Notes: generated by a model from the sequence alone, not told the origin. Counted from the first letter of the stretch, positions 1-8,605 are shown. The stretch: DNA of 28,491 bases from an uncultured Desulfobacterales bacterium (GCA_945787595.1 CALZJV010000105.1:1-28491), one strand, 5' to 3'. Made by a program: numbers and translations.

Positions 1-1
1 C

Positions 2-469
2 AAAAATAATTATCTAGTCGGTGTGATTTCCGATACCCACGGCCGATTGCCTCAATCTGTATTAAAGGCGTTTAAGGACGCTGATCTCATTATACATGCC
101 GGTGACATTGGCGAACAGGAAATACTCGAGTATCTGAGAAAAATCGCCCCGATCATAGTGGTACGAGGTAACATGGATACGGGCAATTGGGCCTGCTATC
201 TACCCGAAAAAGAGGTTATCAAAGTATGCAAAATTAGGCTGTGTGTGATCCACGATGTCTATAAAATCGATTTAATACCGAAATCGAGTACATGCCAAAT
301 CGTGATCAGCGGTCACACTCATCATCCGTTGGTGGAAAAGCAACAGGAAGTGTTGTTTCTAAACCCCGGCAGCGCCGTCCAGCCAAGATACGGCTATCCC
401 GCCTCCGTCGCCTTGCTGCGGATAAACGGAAATTCCATCGACACACGGCTCATCGAAATAACAGATTAG
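2..469 (+). CDS. YfcE/MJ0936-family metallophosphoesterase, 5' end off the window
   Basis: This is a small calcineurin-like phosphoesterase that probably hydrolyses a phosphodiester in the cytoplasm with two metal ions; the substrate cannot be told from sequence. The frame is open to the left edge and encodes a beta strand (NNYLVGVISDTHG) before the first possible start, a GTG at 23, so the real start lies upstream of the window. The metal-binding motifs appear in the usual order: DTH, HAGDIG, GNMD, a VIH histidine, and GHTHHP followed by LNPGS near the C terminus. About 155 residues are visible, which is almost the full family length. It ends 24 bases before the PurF-like gene and is probably co-transcribed with it. 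The alternative GTG start at 23 would remove the first strand and is unlikely. Confidence 0.9.
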   Translation, partial: KNNYLVGVISDTHGRLPQSVLKAFKDADLIIHAGDIGEQEILEYLRKIAPIIVVRGNMDTGNWACYLPEKEVIKVCKIRLCVIHDVYKIDLIPKSSTCQIVISGHTHHPLVEKQQEVLFLNPGSAVQPRYGYPASVALLRINGNSIDTRLIEITD

Positions 470-493
470 GACATTTTAAATAGGAGGTTTTCA

Positions 494-1897
494 ATGGGAG
501 GACTGTTTAGCAGTATAAGCAAGGGAAATTGCATAAATGATCTATTTTATGGGACCGATTATCATTCGCACCTCGGAACAAAGCGAGGGGGACTTGCGGT
601 GAGAAATTCGCAAGATTTTTCAAGATCAATCCACAATATCGAAAATGATTATTTCCGATCCAAATTTGAATCCGACCTTCCTAAATTACACGGTAATAAG
701 GGAATTGGAGTCATCAGCGATCATGACCCTCAGCCGCTAATCATCGGTTCCCACCTTGGTACATTTGCCCTTGTTACCGTCTGTAAAATTAATAACATGG
801 ATGAGCTGGCGGCCAAAGCATATCAAAACAAACTGCATTTTTCTGAAATGGGTGGAGGTGAGACAAGCCCTACCGAATTGGTAGCTATGTTAATTGCAGG
901 AAAAACTTCTTTCGAAGAAGGCATACAGCATGCCCAGCAGTCAATTAAAGGCTCATGCTCCCTGCTCTTGCTTACAAAAAATGGTATCTATGCTGCAAGG
1001 GATAAACTTGGACGAACTCCGATTGTCATTGGTAAGAAAGATGATGCCTATGCAGCCTCATCGGAATCTTGCGGATTTGCCAACCTTGGGTATGAAATTA
1101 ACCGGTATTTGGGGCCCGGTGAAATTGTTTTTATAACAGCCGATGGATGCGAGCAAAGAAAAAAGCCGGAAGAAAAAATGCAAATATGCGCGTTTCTCTG
1201 GGTATATTACGGATACCCCGCCTCAAGCTACGAGGGCATCAATGTCGAAATCGTTAGAAACAGATGCGGACGTGCGCTGGCGAGGAATGACGAGGTTGAA
1301 ATTGATTTGGTGGCCGGAATTCCGGATTCGGGGATTGGGCACGCCATCGGATATGCAAACGAGAGAAATATCCCTTATTTGAGACCTTTTGTAAAATACA
1401 CCCCTACTTGGCCACGCAGTTTCATGCCTCAAAATCAAAGTATCAGAGACCTGGTAGCTAAAATGAAATTGATCCCAATAAAGAATCTTATTGAAGGCAA
1501 AAAGTTTCTTTTTTGTGAGGATTCCATCGTAAGAGGTACGCAGCTAAAAGACAATGTTCAAATATTGTATGACTATGGGGCCCGTGAGGTACACATGAGA
1601 CCGGCTTGTCCTACCTTGATTTATCCCTGTGAATTTCTGAATTTTTCTACTTCACGTGCAACCACTGATCTTGCCGGCCGAAGCGCCATTGAGGATCTCG
1701 AAGGAGCGGATGATCGATATTTAAAAGATTATGCCACCGCCGATACGGAAAGAAATCGAGCCATGGTCGAAAAGATAAGACAGAGGTTAAGATTGACATC
1801 TTTAAAATACCAACGGCTGCAAGATTTGATAGAAGCAATCGGATTGCCAAACGAAAAAATATGCACACATTGTTGGGATGGCAGCAGCTATTTTTAA
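494..1897 (+). CDS. PurF-family amidophosphoribosyltransferase-like protein
   Basis: The protein has 467 residues and an AGGAGG ribosome site before its ATG. The layout is that of PurF: a 12-residue propeptide, Cys13 as the likely N-terminal glutaminase nucleophile, an Ntn amidotransferase domain to about residue 230, then a phosphoribosyltransferase domain. The PRPP loop lies at 338-350 (FLFCEDSIVRGTQ). Four cysteines, C232, C379, C457 and C460, sit where Bacillus-type PurF holds its 4Fe-4S cluster. By family, the enzyme would make 5-phosphoribosylamine from PRPP and glutamine, the first step of purine synthesis. The PRPP loop carries Glu-Asp instead of the usual Asp-Asp, and the N-terminal segment around YGTDYHSHLGTKRGG differs from textbook PurF, so it may be a paralogue with another role. 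No other purine genes are nearby. Confidence 0.82.
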   Translation: MGGLFSSISKGNCINDLFYGTDYHSHLGTKRGGLAVRNSQDFSRSIHNIENDYFRSKFESDLPKLHGNKGIGVISDHDPQPLIIGSHLGTFALVTVCKINNMDELAAKAYQNKLHFSEMGGGETSPTELVAMLIAGKTSFEEGIQHAQQSIKGSCSLLLLTKNGIYAARDKLGRTPIVIGKKDDAYAASSESCGFANLGYEINRYLGPGEIVFITADGCEQRKKPEEKMQICAFLWVYYGYPASSYEGINVEIVRNRCGRALARNDEVEIDLVAGIPDSGIGHAIGYANERNIPYLRPFVKYTPTWPRSFMPQNQSIRDLVAKMKLIPIKNLIEGKKFLFCEDSIVRGTQLKDNVQILYDYGAREVHMRPACPTLIYPCEFLNFSTSRATTDLAGRSAIEDLEGADDRYLKDYATADTERNRAMVEKIRQRLRLTSLKYQRLQDLIEAIGLPNEKICTHCWDGSSYF

Positions 1898-2395
1898 ATG
1901 ACTGTTTAATGAACTTTGATCACTTGACTTTTGACGTTTATATGTTACGTTATCTCTAAGTTGAAGTGGTAATCTCTTTACGGGGTAAATCTTTAGCATT
2001 TTTTGATGATCGGAATTTCTTTAATTTTGTTGGCTTTATTCACAGACGGTTGCATGTTTTACGTTTAGACTGGTAGGAAATTGAACTGCTCATCAAGCTA
2101 AAATGTATGGCCTAAGATTACTGATAATTCGGGTTTACCGATTATTTTTAACTAGAACCGGCCAGACTCATTATTTGCATCTATCTGCACCGCATTTCAG
2201 CTCTATTCGGACGACATTTCACGTAAAGCAATTGACAGTGCCTCGTAATTTTGACCCCACCCTGAAAGGATTAACATAGGATTTTTTCGAGACTTCCAAA
2301 TTTCATCATCTTAGTCTCGCGAAAATCGGGATCGGCAGCAAGCCGCTGTCCCAATCGAGCGCGGCCTTTAACCGTACAATTATAATTCGATAGAT
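1898..2395. other. Gene-free stretch with repeat debris
   Basis: About 500 bases hold no convincing reading frame. The first half is AT-rich without recognisable structure. Around 2239-2275 the phrase GCCTCGTAATTTTGACCCC resembles, from memory, terminal sequences of some insertion elements, but no transposase and no second end were found. An inverted repeat lies at 2288-2319. No strong sigma-70 promoter was seen for the next gene. Confidence 0.5.
2288..2319. repeat. Inverted repeat, 7-bp arms
   Basis: CGAGACT at 2288-2294 and AGTCTCG at 2313-2319 are exact complements separated by 18 bases. T-rich sequence precedes the left arm and A-rich sequence follows the right arm, so the foldback could extend a little. 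It may be part of a decayed mobile or REP-like unit, or a weak terminator. Confidence 0.4.
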
Positions 2396-3025
2396 ATGCA
2401 AAGATTGACCAAACATTACAGTCTCTATGAAATGGAGCCGAAGCTGGTCAAAGAATGGCATCCAACCGCGAATGGGAAATTAACCCCAAGAAAATTGAAT
2501 ATTACTTATCCCAAGCCGGTTTGGTGGATATGTAGCCAGAGTCATGAATGGACAGCCACGATTAAAAGCAGAATGAGGGGAATGGGATGTCCCGGTTGCA
2601 GAAAAGATTGGGATCCAAATAGACCCCATGGCGAAGAAGATAGCCTATTGCGTACCAGGAAGGTGGATAGCGGTAAATTTGCTCCAAAAGAATCGAAAAT
2701 AGTATTCGAATCAGATTTTTCTGATACTTTTTCAGGTCAAGACTCTAGAAAAAGCGGACGTTTTAAGAGTATCGGTACAGCTATTATCGAAATTCCCGCA
2801 ACCGGGCATTGGTTTTATGCCCAAATGAAAAACTTTAGTGCCGGCGGCATGTACTTTGAAACAGAAGCTGCAATCCAACCAAAAACAACCATTAAAATAA
2901 AATTCGACAAACCTCTTTTTTTATCTAAACAAAAAAACTACACCTCAACAGTAAGATGGTGCAAAGCATTGGATGATGAGAATCGAGTGTTTTCCAGCTA
3001 TGGCCTCGGGGTAAAAATTAATTAA
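2396..3025 (+). CDS. Treble-clef zinc-ribbon / PilZ domain fusion protein
   Basis: The protein has 209 residues and two parts. Residues 12-70 match the 'probable zinc ribbon' (DUF4379-like) pattern: an EWHP motif, then WW-C at 46, HEW at 50-52, and CPGC at 65-68. Residues about 117-209 form a PilZ domain, with RKSGR at 118-122 giving the RxxxR motif and NFSAGG at 146-151 giving the (D/N)xSxxG motif that bind cyclic di-GMP. The linker is polar. By family it should be a soluble c-di-GMP receptor; the zinc part may bind nucleic acid or protein. The ATG has no strong ribosome site, so the start is less certain than the domains. It converges on rsmG. A link to the nearby pilus-polarity genes is only inferred from proximity. 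Confidence 0.8.
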   Translation: MQRLTKHYSLYEMEPKLVKEWHPTANGKLTPRKLNITYPKPVWWICSQSHEWTATIKSRMRGMGCPGCRKDWDPNRPHGEEDSLLRTRKVDSGKFAPKESKIVFESDFSDTFSGQDSRKSGRFKSIGTAIIEIPATGHWFYAQMKNFSAGGMYFETEAAIQPKTTIKIKFDKPLFLSKQKNYTSTVRWCKALDDENRVFSSYGLGVKIN

Positions 3026-3096
3026 CTAAAAAAGCGGTCTTGCAGATAGTTACAATTGCTTTGGTTCGCGGCGATGCTTCGTTGGACATTCAGTTT

Positions 3097-3783
3097 TTAT
3101 CTAACGGTGATAATAGATCGCTCTGAATCGAGCAGTGGCAGGCTGTACCTCTCTATGGATATTGTAAACTTTCGATTAACTGAACCAACGGCATTTATTT
3201 CTTCTAGAACGTTGTACCGCAGATTATCCAATTCTGCTCTATCTATTTTCCCTTTCATCGCAATAACAATGCCCCCATCCGCCAATAAAGGCAGCGCCAA
3301 ACGGACAAAATATTCCAGAGACGACAAGGCGCGACTGATGATAACATCGAATCGGTTAATATAGCTCGGATGAACAGCAAGATCCTGCGCCCGCATGTGG
3401 AGGGCTTCGATATTGTCAAGTTTGAGGGTGCGAATGATATGTTTCAGAAAACTGACTTTTTTACGGGAAGCATCAATTAAGGTGACAGACAACGTAGGGA
3501 GCAGGACCTTAAGTGGTATCCCGGGAAATCCGCCACCTGAGCCGATATCCAGCATTGCAGCTCCCGGCGGTATAACCTTGGCAGGTACCAATGAATCTAA
3601 AAAATGATTGGACGCAACTTCTATCGGATCGGTGATGGTGGTGATGTTGATCTTTTGATTCCAGTTGATGAGCTCAATGGCATGGGCGGAAAACAGACGG
3701 TTTTGAGGGCGGTCAAGGTCCATCTCAATTGCTCTGGCTTGGTCAGTGAGAAAATTCGACCAGTCATTTGTGCCGATTTCCAT
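3097..3783 (-). CDS. rsmG: 16S rRNA m7G527 methyltransferase RsmG
   Basis: This enzyme transfers a methyl group from S-adenosylmethionine to N7 of G527 in 16S rRNA, in the helix-18 loop of the 30S subunit. The Rossmann SAM-binding motif is clear (LDIGSGGGFPGIPL), preceded by the family's NLTxI-type segment, here INITTITDP, and HFLDSL. I chose the ATG at 3783 because GAGGT lies eight bases upstream; a longer frame from 3828 adds 15 residues without a ribosome site. The resulting 228 residues fit the family. It follows the PilB-like gene by 225 bases, so it could be the last gene of that unit or have its own promoter. The usual neighbours mnmG, parA and parB are absent. Confidence 0.93.
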   Translation of the reverse strand: MEIGTNDWSNFLTDQARAIEMDLDRPQNRLFSAHAIELINWNQKINITTITDPIEVASNHFLDSLVPAKVIPPGAAMLDIGSGGGFPGIPLKVLLPTLSVTLIDASRKKVSFLKHIIRTLKLDNIEALHMRAQDLAVHPSYINRFDVIISRALSSLEYFVRLALPLLADGGIVIAMKGKIDRAELDNLRYNVLEEINAVGSVNRKFTISIERYSLPLLDSERSIITVR

Positions 3784-4008
3784 ATAACAGACCTCGTTAT
3801 GCATCAAATGAAAGTGGCAGTAGACCATTATAGACCGCGGAATTACCCGTGAATTGGAGGTTCTTTCGGTCTGGGTTGAAAGGCTTAGGGTTCAGGATTA
3901 ATCGGTTCGCGTATTTTCCCCTTATCATTGATATCATCGGATAATTTAACCTGAAAATCAGCCTCTGAACCTTTCTTTCGTGGACCCTTTAACCCATCGC
4001 CGGTACGT

Positions 4009-6378
4009 TTAATTAATGCAAACTCTCCGAACCTCCGCTATATCGGTAATTCCTTCGATTACCTTCAATATGCCATCCTGCTTCAAAGTAGACATTCCTT
4101 CTTTCATGGACTGTTCAAGGATAGTTTCTGTGCTAGCCTGTTTTTTAATCATCAATTTAACCTCGGGGGTCCCCTCCATTAATTCATGTATTCCCATTCG
4201 ACCGCGGTATCCGGTGCCTGAGCATGCTTCGCAGCCGCTGGCCTGATGGAGGGTCATCGCTGCGTCATATTCGATACCCGTTTTATCAAAATACTTTTTG
4301 CCGTAGTCAGAGGCCAGCGTTTCAAATTCATCCACGGATACCTGGTATTCTTTGCAGCATTTTTTACACAGTCTCCGCGTCAGACGTTGAGCCAAAACAC
4401 CAAGAAAGGCGTCGGAAAAATTGAGGGGATTCAATCCCATGTCGAGCAGACGGGTAACAGTTTCAGGGGCACTGTTGGTGTGCAGGGTGGAGAAGACAAG
4501 ATGTCCGGTAAGGGATGCTTCGACACCGATGGATGCGGTTTCTCCATCTCGCATTTCGCCGATCATGATAACATCCGGGTCAGCTCTCAAAAACGCTCGC
4601 ATCATCCTGGCGAAATCAAGGCCGATTTTGGGCCTGACTTCTGTTTGCCTCAAACCGACCTGGGTGATCTCAATGGGGTCTTCCGCCGTCCAGATTTTAA
4701 TTCCGGGGGTGTTAATATGATTTAGAATAGAATGCAGTGTTGTCGTTTTACCTGATCCGGTGGGGCCGACTGCCAAAACAAGGCCATAGGGACTGGCGCT
4801 GACGGCTTTTAACACATTTAGGTTCCGTTCCGTTAGCCCCATCTCATCTATTTTCATAGCCCCGGCGGAAGCCAAAATTCTCATGACCACATCCTCAAAA
4901 CCACCAGCAGTGGGCAGCGTGGCAACCCGCAACTCAAAGGCCGGCACCCCTTTGCGCCGGAATTTGATTTTGCCGTCCTGGGGCAGACGTTTTTCGGCTA
5001 TATCCAGATTGGACATAATTTTGATCCTGGAAATGATGCCACGCACGATGGAATTTGGAACTTTCATATATTCCTGGCATACACCATCCAACCGAAAACG
5101 AATTCCGGTGGCCTTGGTGACGGGAGATGGTTCAATGTGAATATCAGAAGCGTTTTTACGGTAAGCGGCAATGATAGTCTGATCCACAAGTTTGACGACC
5201 TGGCTGGAAGCCTCATCTGCTTCTTCAACTTCGGTATCTTCCTCTTCCTCTTCAAAGGAAATATCCGGAATGAGGTCATAATCATCCAGCGCTTCCTCCA
5301 CCGATTCGTTCTCAGATAATTGTCTGTCCTGATCGAAAAAATATTTGATGAATTTCTGGATGTCCTCATGAATGGCTACTGAAAAATTGATCTTAGTAGT
5401 CTTCATCAGGGTTTTGATGTTATCGGTCTTGTTCAAGTCGCGGGGATCATCAATAAGGACTTCCATGCCGTTCTTGTCCCAGCTGAGCGGAACCCAGATT
5501 TCATTGAGCAAAAATGTCTTTTTAAGATTGGCCAGCAGCTCAACCGGCACTGGAATTGAATCGTCGTAGGCTCTAAAAGGGCAACCATAGAAAAGTGAAA
5601 ATGATTTTCCAATGTCTTCCTTCTGGATTTGATTATGCTCGATCAACACAAACTCTACACTCTTTTTCATTTTCTTGGACAGTGCGAAAGCCTGTTGCAA
5701 TTGGTCGGTGCTAACCATATTTTCTTTTAAAAGATAGTCATACTTTGAGCCGGAGGCGGAGGTCGCAGCAATCGAATCCAATCGCTTCGTGATCTCGGTA
5801 TCCGATGGATCCAGCCTGTTTGCCTCTTTGTAAAGGTCATAAGCCTGGTCACGATGATCTCGTTTTTCCAATTCCTGTCCAAACAAGAATTTGATGTGAC
5901 CGATTGTTTTTTCTTCTGATTTTTGTCCGCTGATAAGATTGTTAAATTCCTCTACTGCTTTTGCAGGCGAATGTAATTTAAGCAGACTTTCGGTCAGCAG
6001 GGGGATCACTTTTTCATTGGGATAATCTTCTTCAAATAATTTCCCATATTGGTTTATCGCTTCCGCGTGAAGCCCCATTTCCTGAAAAGCAGCAGCACTG
6101 TTCAGAATTTCCGAAACATCCCCATCCCCTTTGCCGGAAGACACCATTACGGATATCAAGGTATCCCCGATGTCCACATCGGTGGGCATTGCCTCTTTTT
6201 GATCGGCGATTTCGTTTTTTAATGAATCGATCCGTTTTTGGATCGTAGCCTGTATTTGAGTATCCTGGGAGCCAACGGTCGATTGGATACTTTCATAAAT
6301 ACCAAGTGAGTCGTTGTATAATCCCATAGATCGACAAACTTCTGCTTCATTGATTCTGGATTCAATATCGGTTCTCAT
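4009..6378 (-). CDS. TPR-MshEN-PilB/GspE fusion secretion/pilus ATPase
   Basis: This 789-residue protein belongs to the PilB/GspE hexameric ATPases that power type IV pilus extension or type II secretion at the inner membrane. Residues 1-205 form helical TPR-like repeats. Residues about 212-345 form an MshEN domain, which in relatives binds cyclic di-GMP. An acidic linker (EEEEEDTEVEE) at 376-386 follows, then the motor. The motor shows Walker A at 538-545 (GPTGSGKT), an aspartate box near 596-611 with PDVIMIGEMRD as Walker B, a histidine box near 631-638, and zinc-ribbon cysteines at 671, 674, 716 and 719. Ordinary PilB is about 560-570 residues, so the extra length is the TPR part. It is the last of a run that begins with mglB. 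No pilC, pilT or pilin is in the window. Confidence 0.9.
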   Translation of the reverse strand: MRTDIESRINEAEVCRSMGLYNDSLGIYESIQSTVGSQDTQIQATIQKRIDSLKNEIADQKEAMPTDVDIGDTLISVMVSSGKGDGDVSEILNSAAAFQEMGLHAEAINQYGKLFEEDYPNEKVIPLLTESLLKLHSPAKAVEEFNNLISGQKSEEKTIGHIKFLFGQELEKRDHRDQAYDLYKEANRLDPSDTEITKRLDSIAATSASGSKYDYLLKENMVSTDQLQQAFALSKKMKKSVEFVLIEHNQIQKEDIGKSFSLFYGCPFRAYDDSIPVPVELLANLKKTFLLNEIWVPLSWDKNGMEVLIDDPRDLNKTDNIKTLMKTTKINFSVAIHEDIQKFIKYFFDQDRQLSENESVEEALDDYDLIPDISFEEEEEDTEVEEADEASSQVVKLVDQTIIAAYRKNASDIHIEPSPVTKATGIRFRLDGVCQEYMKVPNSIVRGIISRIKIMSNLDIAEKRLPQDGKIKFRRKGVPAFELRVATLPTAGGFEDVVMRILASAGAMKIDEMGLTERNLNVLKAVSASPYGLVLAVGPTGSGKTTTLHSILNHINTPGIKIWTAEDPIEITQVGLRQTEVRPKIGLDFARMMRAFLRADPDVIMIGEMRDGETASIGVEASLTGHLVFSTLHTNSAPETVTRLLDMGLNPLNFSDAFLGVLAQRLTRRLCKKCCKEYQVSVDEFETLASDYGKKYFDKTGIEYDAAMTLHQASGCEACSGTGYRGRMGIHELMEGTPEVKLMIKKQASTETILEQSMKEGMSTLKQDGILKVIEGITDIAEVRRVCIN

Positions 6379-6548
6379 TCAGATTTTAAACCTCTTAGTT
6401 CTGCTAGGACAGATCTGTGCATGTGCCATCTTAATTTTGTTTGTGTTGTTGCCGGATGCGAAAGCAGTATCGACATCTTTAATTGAGAAATCCATAATTT
6501 AAGAATAGCGGTTTTTGTCTATACAGCGTAAAAAATGGAACTCGATGT

Positions 6549-7295
6549 TCATCGCCGTCGTTGCAGCCGTTCAATGGAAAGTCGAATACTATCCTGCATT
6601 CTGGCAATGGCTTCGGCAAGCTCTCCGATTTCATCTCTTGATTTTGTCTCAATCTTCAGTTTAAGTTCGCCCTGACTGATGCGTTCGGCAACTTCGGCCA
6701 GCGTTTTAATCTTCTTTGTCAGTCGATTTGTGTAGACAAAAACAATTATACTGATAAGCAGGAGTGTTACACCAAGCAGTATCAACGCGATAATTCGCGC
6801 ATCACGGGTCGATGCTTTCACTCGGGATTGCATCATCGCAGTTGTAGCCGATATGTTAGCACTTTTTTCTTTAGCCAGCTGAGTGACAATTTTTGAAGTT
6901 TCCCGGATTAGCAGACGCGAGTTGGTATCAAAGTGCCATAAATAAAAAAGACTCACACCTGTCATGAGTATTAAAGGTATCAAAAGAAACAGTAGAAGCA
7001 TTTTGGCACGCAGACCAAAGCCGCCTGGCTTTCGACGGTATCGTGTGTCGGCTTTGGCCTTGTCGATAGCGGGCATACCATTTTTCGATTCAGCTTCTCC
7101 GGTATCCAGCTGGTCATCGATCAAGGTGGTCGGCTGCATTTTCGCTTTATAATCGCTTTGAGATGAAGTTACCCGGGCTTTAAACACCATGATGATATGG
7201 CTGCAAACGCGACATTTGAAGCTAGCAGCTTTACCCTGAATCTTGGAGGGATCTACCCGATACTTCTTCCCGCATTCTTCACAGATTACAACCAT
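6549..7295 (-). CDS. MJ0042-type zinc ribbon, two membrane helices and HAMP domain
   Basis: The 248-residue protein starts with a cytoplasmic zinc ribbon (C5, C8, C28, C31), followed by a polar linker, a basic patch and a membrane helix at about 98-120. A short periplasmic loop of about 45 residues, a second helix at 167-188 and a HAMP domain at 189-240 complete it (TLAEVAERISQGEL and RDEIGELAEAIARMQDS). It has the input half of a receptor but no kinase, cyclase or methyl-accepting domain after HAMP. The periplasmic loop is too small for a normal sensor domain. An AAAGGA ribosome site precedes the ATG, and the gene starts 13 bases after the coiled-coil gene ends. I infer that it transmits a signal to, or anchors, the MglA/PilB proteins. 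Confidence 0.8.
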   Translation of the reverse strand: MVVICEECGKKYRVDPSKIQGKAASFKCRVCSHIIMVFKARVTSSQSDYKAKMQPTTLIDDQLDTGEAESKNGMPAIDKAKADTRYRRKPGGFGLRAKMLLLFLLIPLILMTGVSLFYLWHFDTNSRLLIRETSKIVTQLAKEKSANISATTAMMQSRVKASTRDARIIALILLGVTLLLISIIVFVYTNRLTKKIKTLAEVAERISQGELKLKIETKSRDEIGELAEAIARMQDSIRLSIERLQRRR

Positions 7296-7308
7296 TGAGA
7301 GTCCTTTT

Positions 7309-7989
7309 TCAGAGTAATGACTTTATTTCAGTCTTAAGCGCTTCGATCTCTGCATGAATGTACTGTTTGATCTCCTCTACTGCTTTTGCCAGAGCTTCTG
7401 TAGAGGGTACCAGGCTTTGCTCTGTGTTCGGGAAATCTTCCTTTGCGACATTAGGCCTCTGGGAAAACGACTCAGGTGCTGTGATCTTCGGTTCCTTACT
7501 CTTTAGCTTATTTTTTTTCTTTTCAGCTTTGCTCTGAGCGATCTGAATCCGCAACTCATTGTATTGATTCATCTCGGTGCTCAGAATCTTTTTCTTTTCG
7601 GTTTCTGCCATATCTTTGGAAAGCACCACTTTATCAAGACTGGCGAAAACTGAATTCAAAGTCTTAAATGTTTTGGGGTGCGCCTTGGCCCGATTTTTCT
7701 TGATATAACCACCCAACGCGTCCAGTATTTGCAGAAAGGATAACACGGTTTTGTCATGGCCATAAGTCATATTCAGGTCTTGAATTTGCTGAAGCAATTT
7801 TTCCAGGACTTCATCGGTAATTTCCCAATCGATGGATAAAATTAAATTTTTCAACTCTGAAAGTGGATAAAATTTCGATCCATCGCGGTCTCCATTATCC
7901 GGTAAAGAGGCGTTGTGCTCATCGAAGAGATCGTCCAGCCGGCCTTCAAGTTCAGGGGTCAAGTTATCAGCATCATTTGGTTCAACCAA
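7309..7989 (-). CDS. Unrecognised coiled-coil protein between mglA and the HAMP gene
   Basis: I do not recognise this 226-residue protein. It begins with an acidic stretch (LTPELEGRLDDLFDEH), has a helical middle (about 42-125) with alternating hydrophobic and charged residues, then a very basic lysine-rich segment around 150-170 (SKAEKKKNKLKSKEPK). A proline-rich linker leads to a C-terminal amphipathic helix that looks like a coiled coil. No signal peptide or membrane helix is visible. The start is a TTG at 7989 with AGGAG seven bases upstream. It lies 10 bases after mglA and 13 before the HAMP gene, so it is almost certainly translated with them. Position suggests a partner of MglA or of the motor, but no function can be assigned. 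Confidence 0.78.
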   Translation of the reverse strand: MVEPNDADNLTPELEGRLDDLFDEHNASLPDNGDRDGSKFYPLSELKNLILSIDWEITDEVLEKLLQQIQDLNMTYGHDKTVLSFLQILDALGGYIKKNRAKAHPKTFKTLNSVFASLDKVVLSKDMAETEKKKILSTEMNQYNELRIQIAQSKAEKKKNKLKSKEPKITAPESFSQRPNVAKEDFPNTEQSLVPSTEALAKAVEEIKQYIHAEIEALKTEIKSLL

Positions 7990-7999
7990 TTTTTTTCTC

Positions 8000-8605
8000 C
8001 TATTTCAAATCTTTTTTAATGGAAGTCACCGTCAGTGAAATAATTCGCTTCAACGTCTCAATAACATTGGTTCCTAAAACGGCACTGGACGCAAAAGAAG
8101 TTTTTTTCAGTTTGCTATTCAGATCTCTCTCGAGAGTTGCCATAGACAAGAGCGGAACGCCCTGATCTTTAAGATCTATCTTATTGTATTGCATCACTAA
8201 TGGAATTTTAAAGATGCTTTTCTCATACTCGCTGAGGTTTCCTTGGAGATTTTTTAGCGACAGAATATTTTTCTCCCTTCGTAAAACCATGGCATCCGCC
8301 ACAAAAACGATACCGTCCACACCGCGTAGAACCAGTTTACGGGTTGCGTTGTATTTTATCTGGCCAGGCACGGTATACAGCTGAATTTTAACATTGAAGT
8401 CATTGATGACTCCGATATCAAAGGGAAGGAAGTCAAAAAAAAGGGTGCGGTCACCATGAGTTTTGACGGTGACCATTTCGGTATTTATACGGCTGGCGAA
8501 TTTACGATGTATATATTCAAGGTTACTTGTCTTGCCGCCTCGGCCGGGACCGTAATAGACGATTTTAACCTGGATTTCCTTTTCCTTCAGATTTACAAAT
8601 GCCAT
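8000..8605 (-). CDS. mglA: MglA-like Ras superfamily GTPase
   Basis: MglA is a small cytoplasmic GTPase that marks the leading pole and directs type IV pili and gliding in Myxococcus, and is inactivated by the roadblock protein MglB. The 201 residues carry the P-loop GPGRGGKT at 19-26, the MglA-specific segment GDRTLFFDFLP at 51-61 with Arg53, the TVPGQ motif at 78-82 in place of DxxG with Gln82, NKID at 141-144 and SSA at 173-175. Arg53 and Gln82 have the same numbers as the catalytic residues described for Thermus MglA. The ribosome site is weak (AAGG). It follows mglB by 66 bases and precedes the coiled-coil gene by 10, so its nucleotide state is probably read by those neighbours. Confidence 0.93.
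   Translation of the reverse strand: MAFVNLKEKEIQVKIVYYGPGRGGKTSNLEYIHRKFASRINTEMVTVKTHGDRTLFFDFLPFDIGVINDFNVKIQLYTVPGQIKYNATRKLVLRGVDGIVFVADAMVLRREKNILSLKNLQGNLSEYEKSIFKIPLVMQYNKIDLKDQGVPLLSMATLERDLNSKLKKTSFASSAVLGTNVIETLKRIISLTVTSIKKDLK

Noticed and set aside
3895..4010. Minus-strand open frame after the PilB-like gene, ending KIREPINPEP
   Set aside because: It has no ATG, GTG or TTG start; only a very doubtful ATT follows GGAGAG. It may be gene debris but cannot be supported.
4246..4725. 159-residue plus-strand frame opposite the PilB-like ATPase
   Set aside because: Shadow of the conserved ATPase domain on the other strand, without domains or ribosome site.
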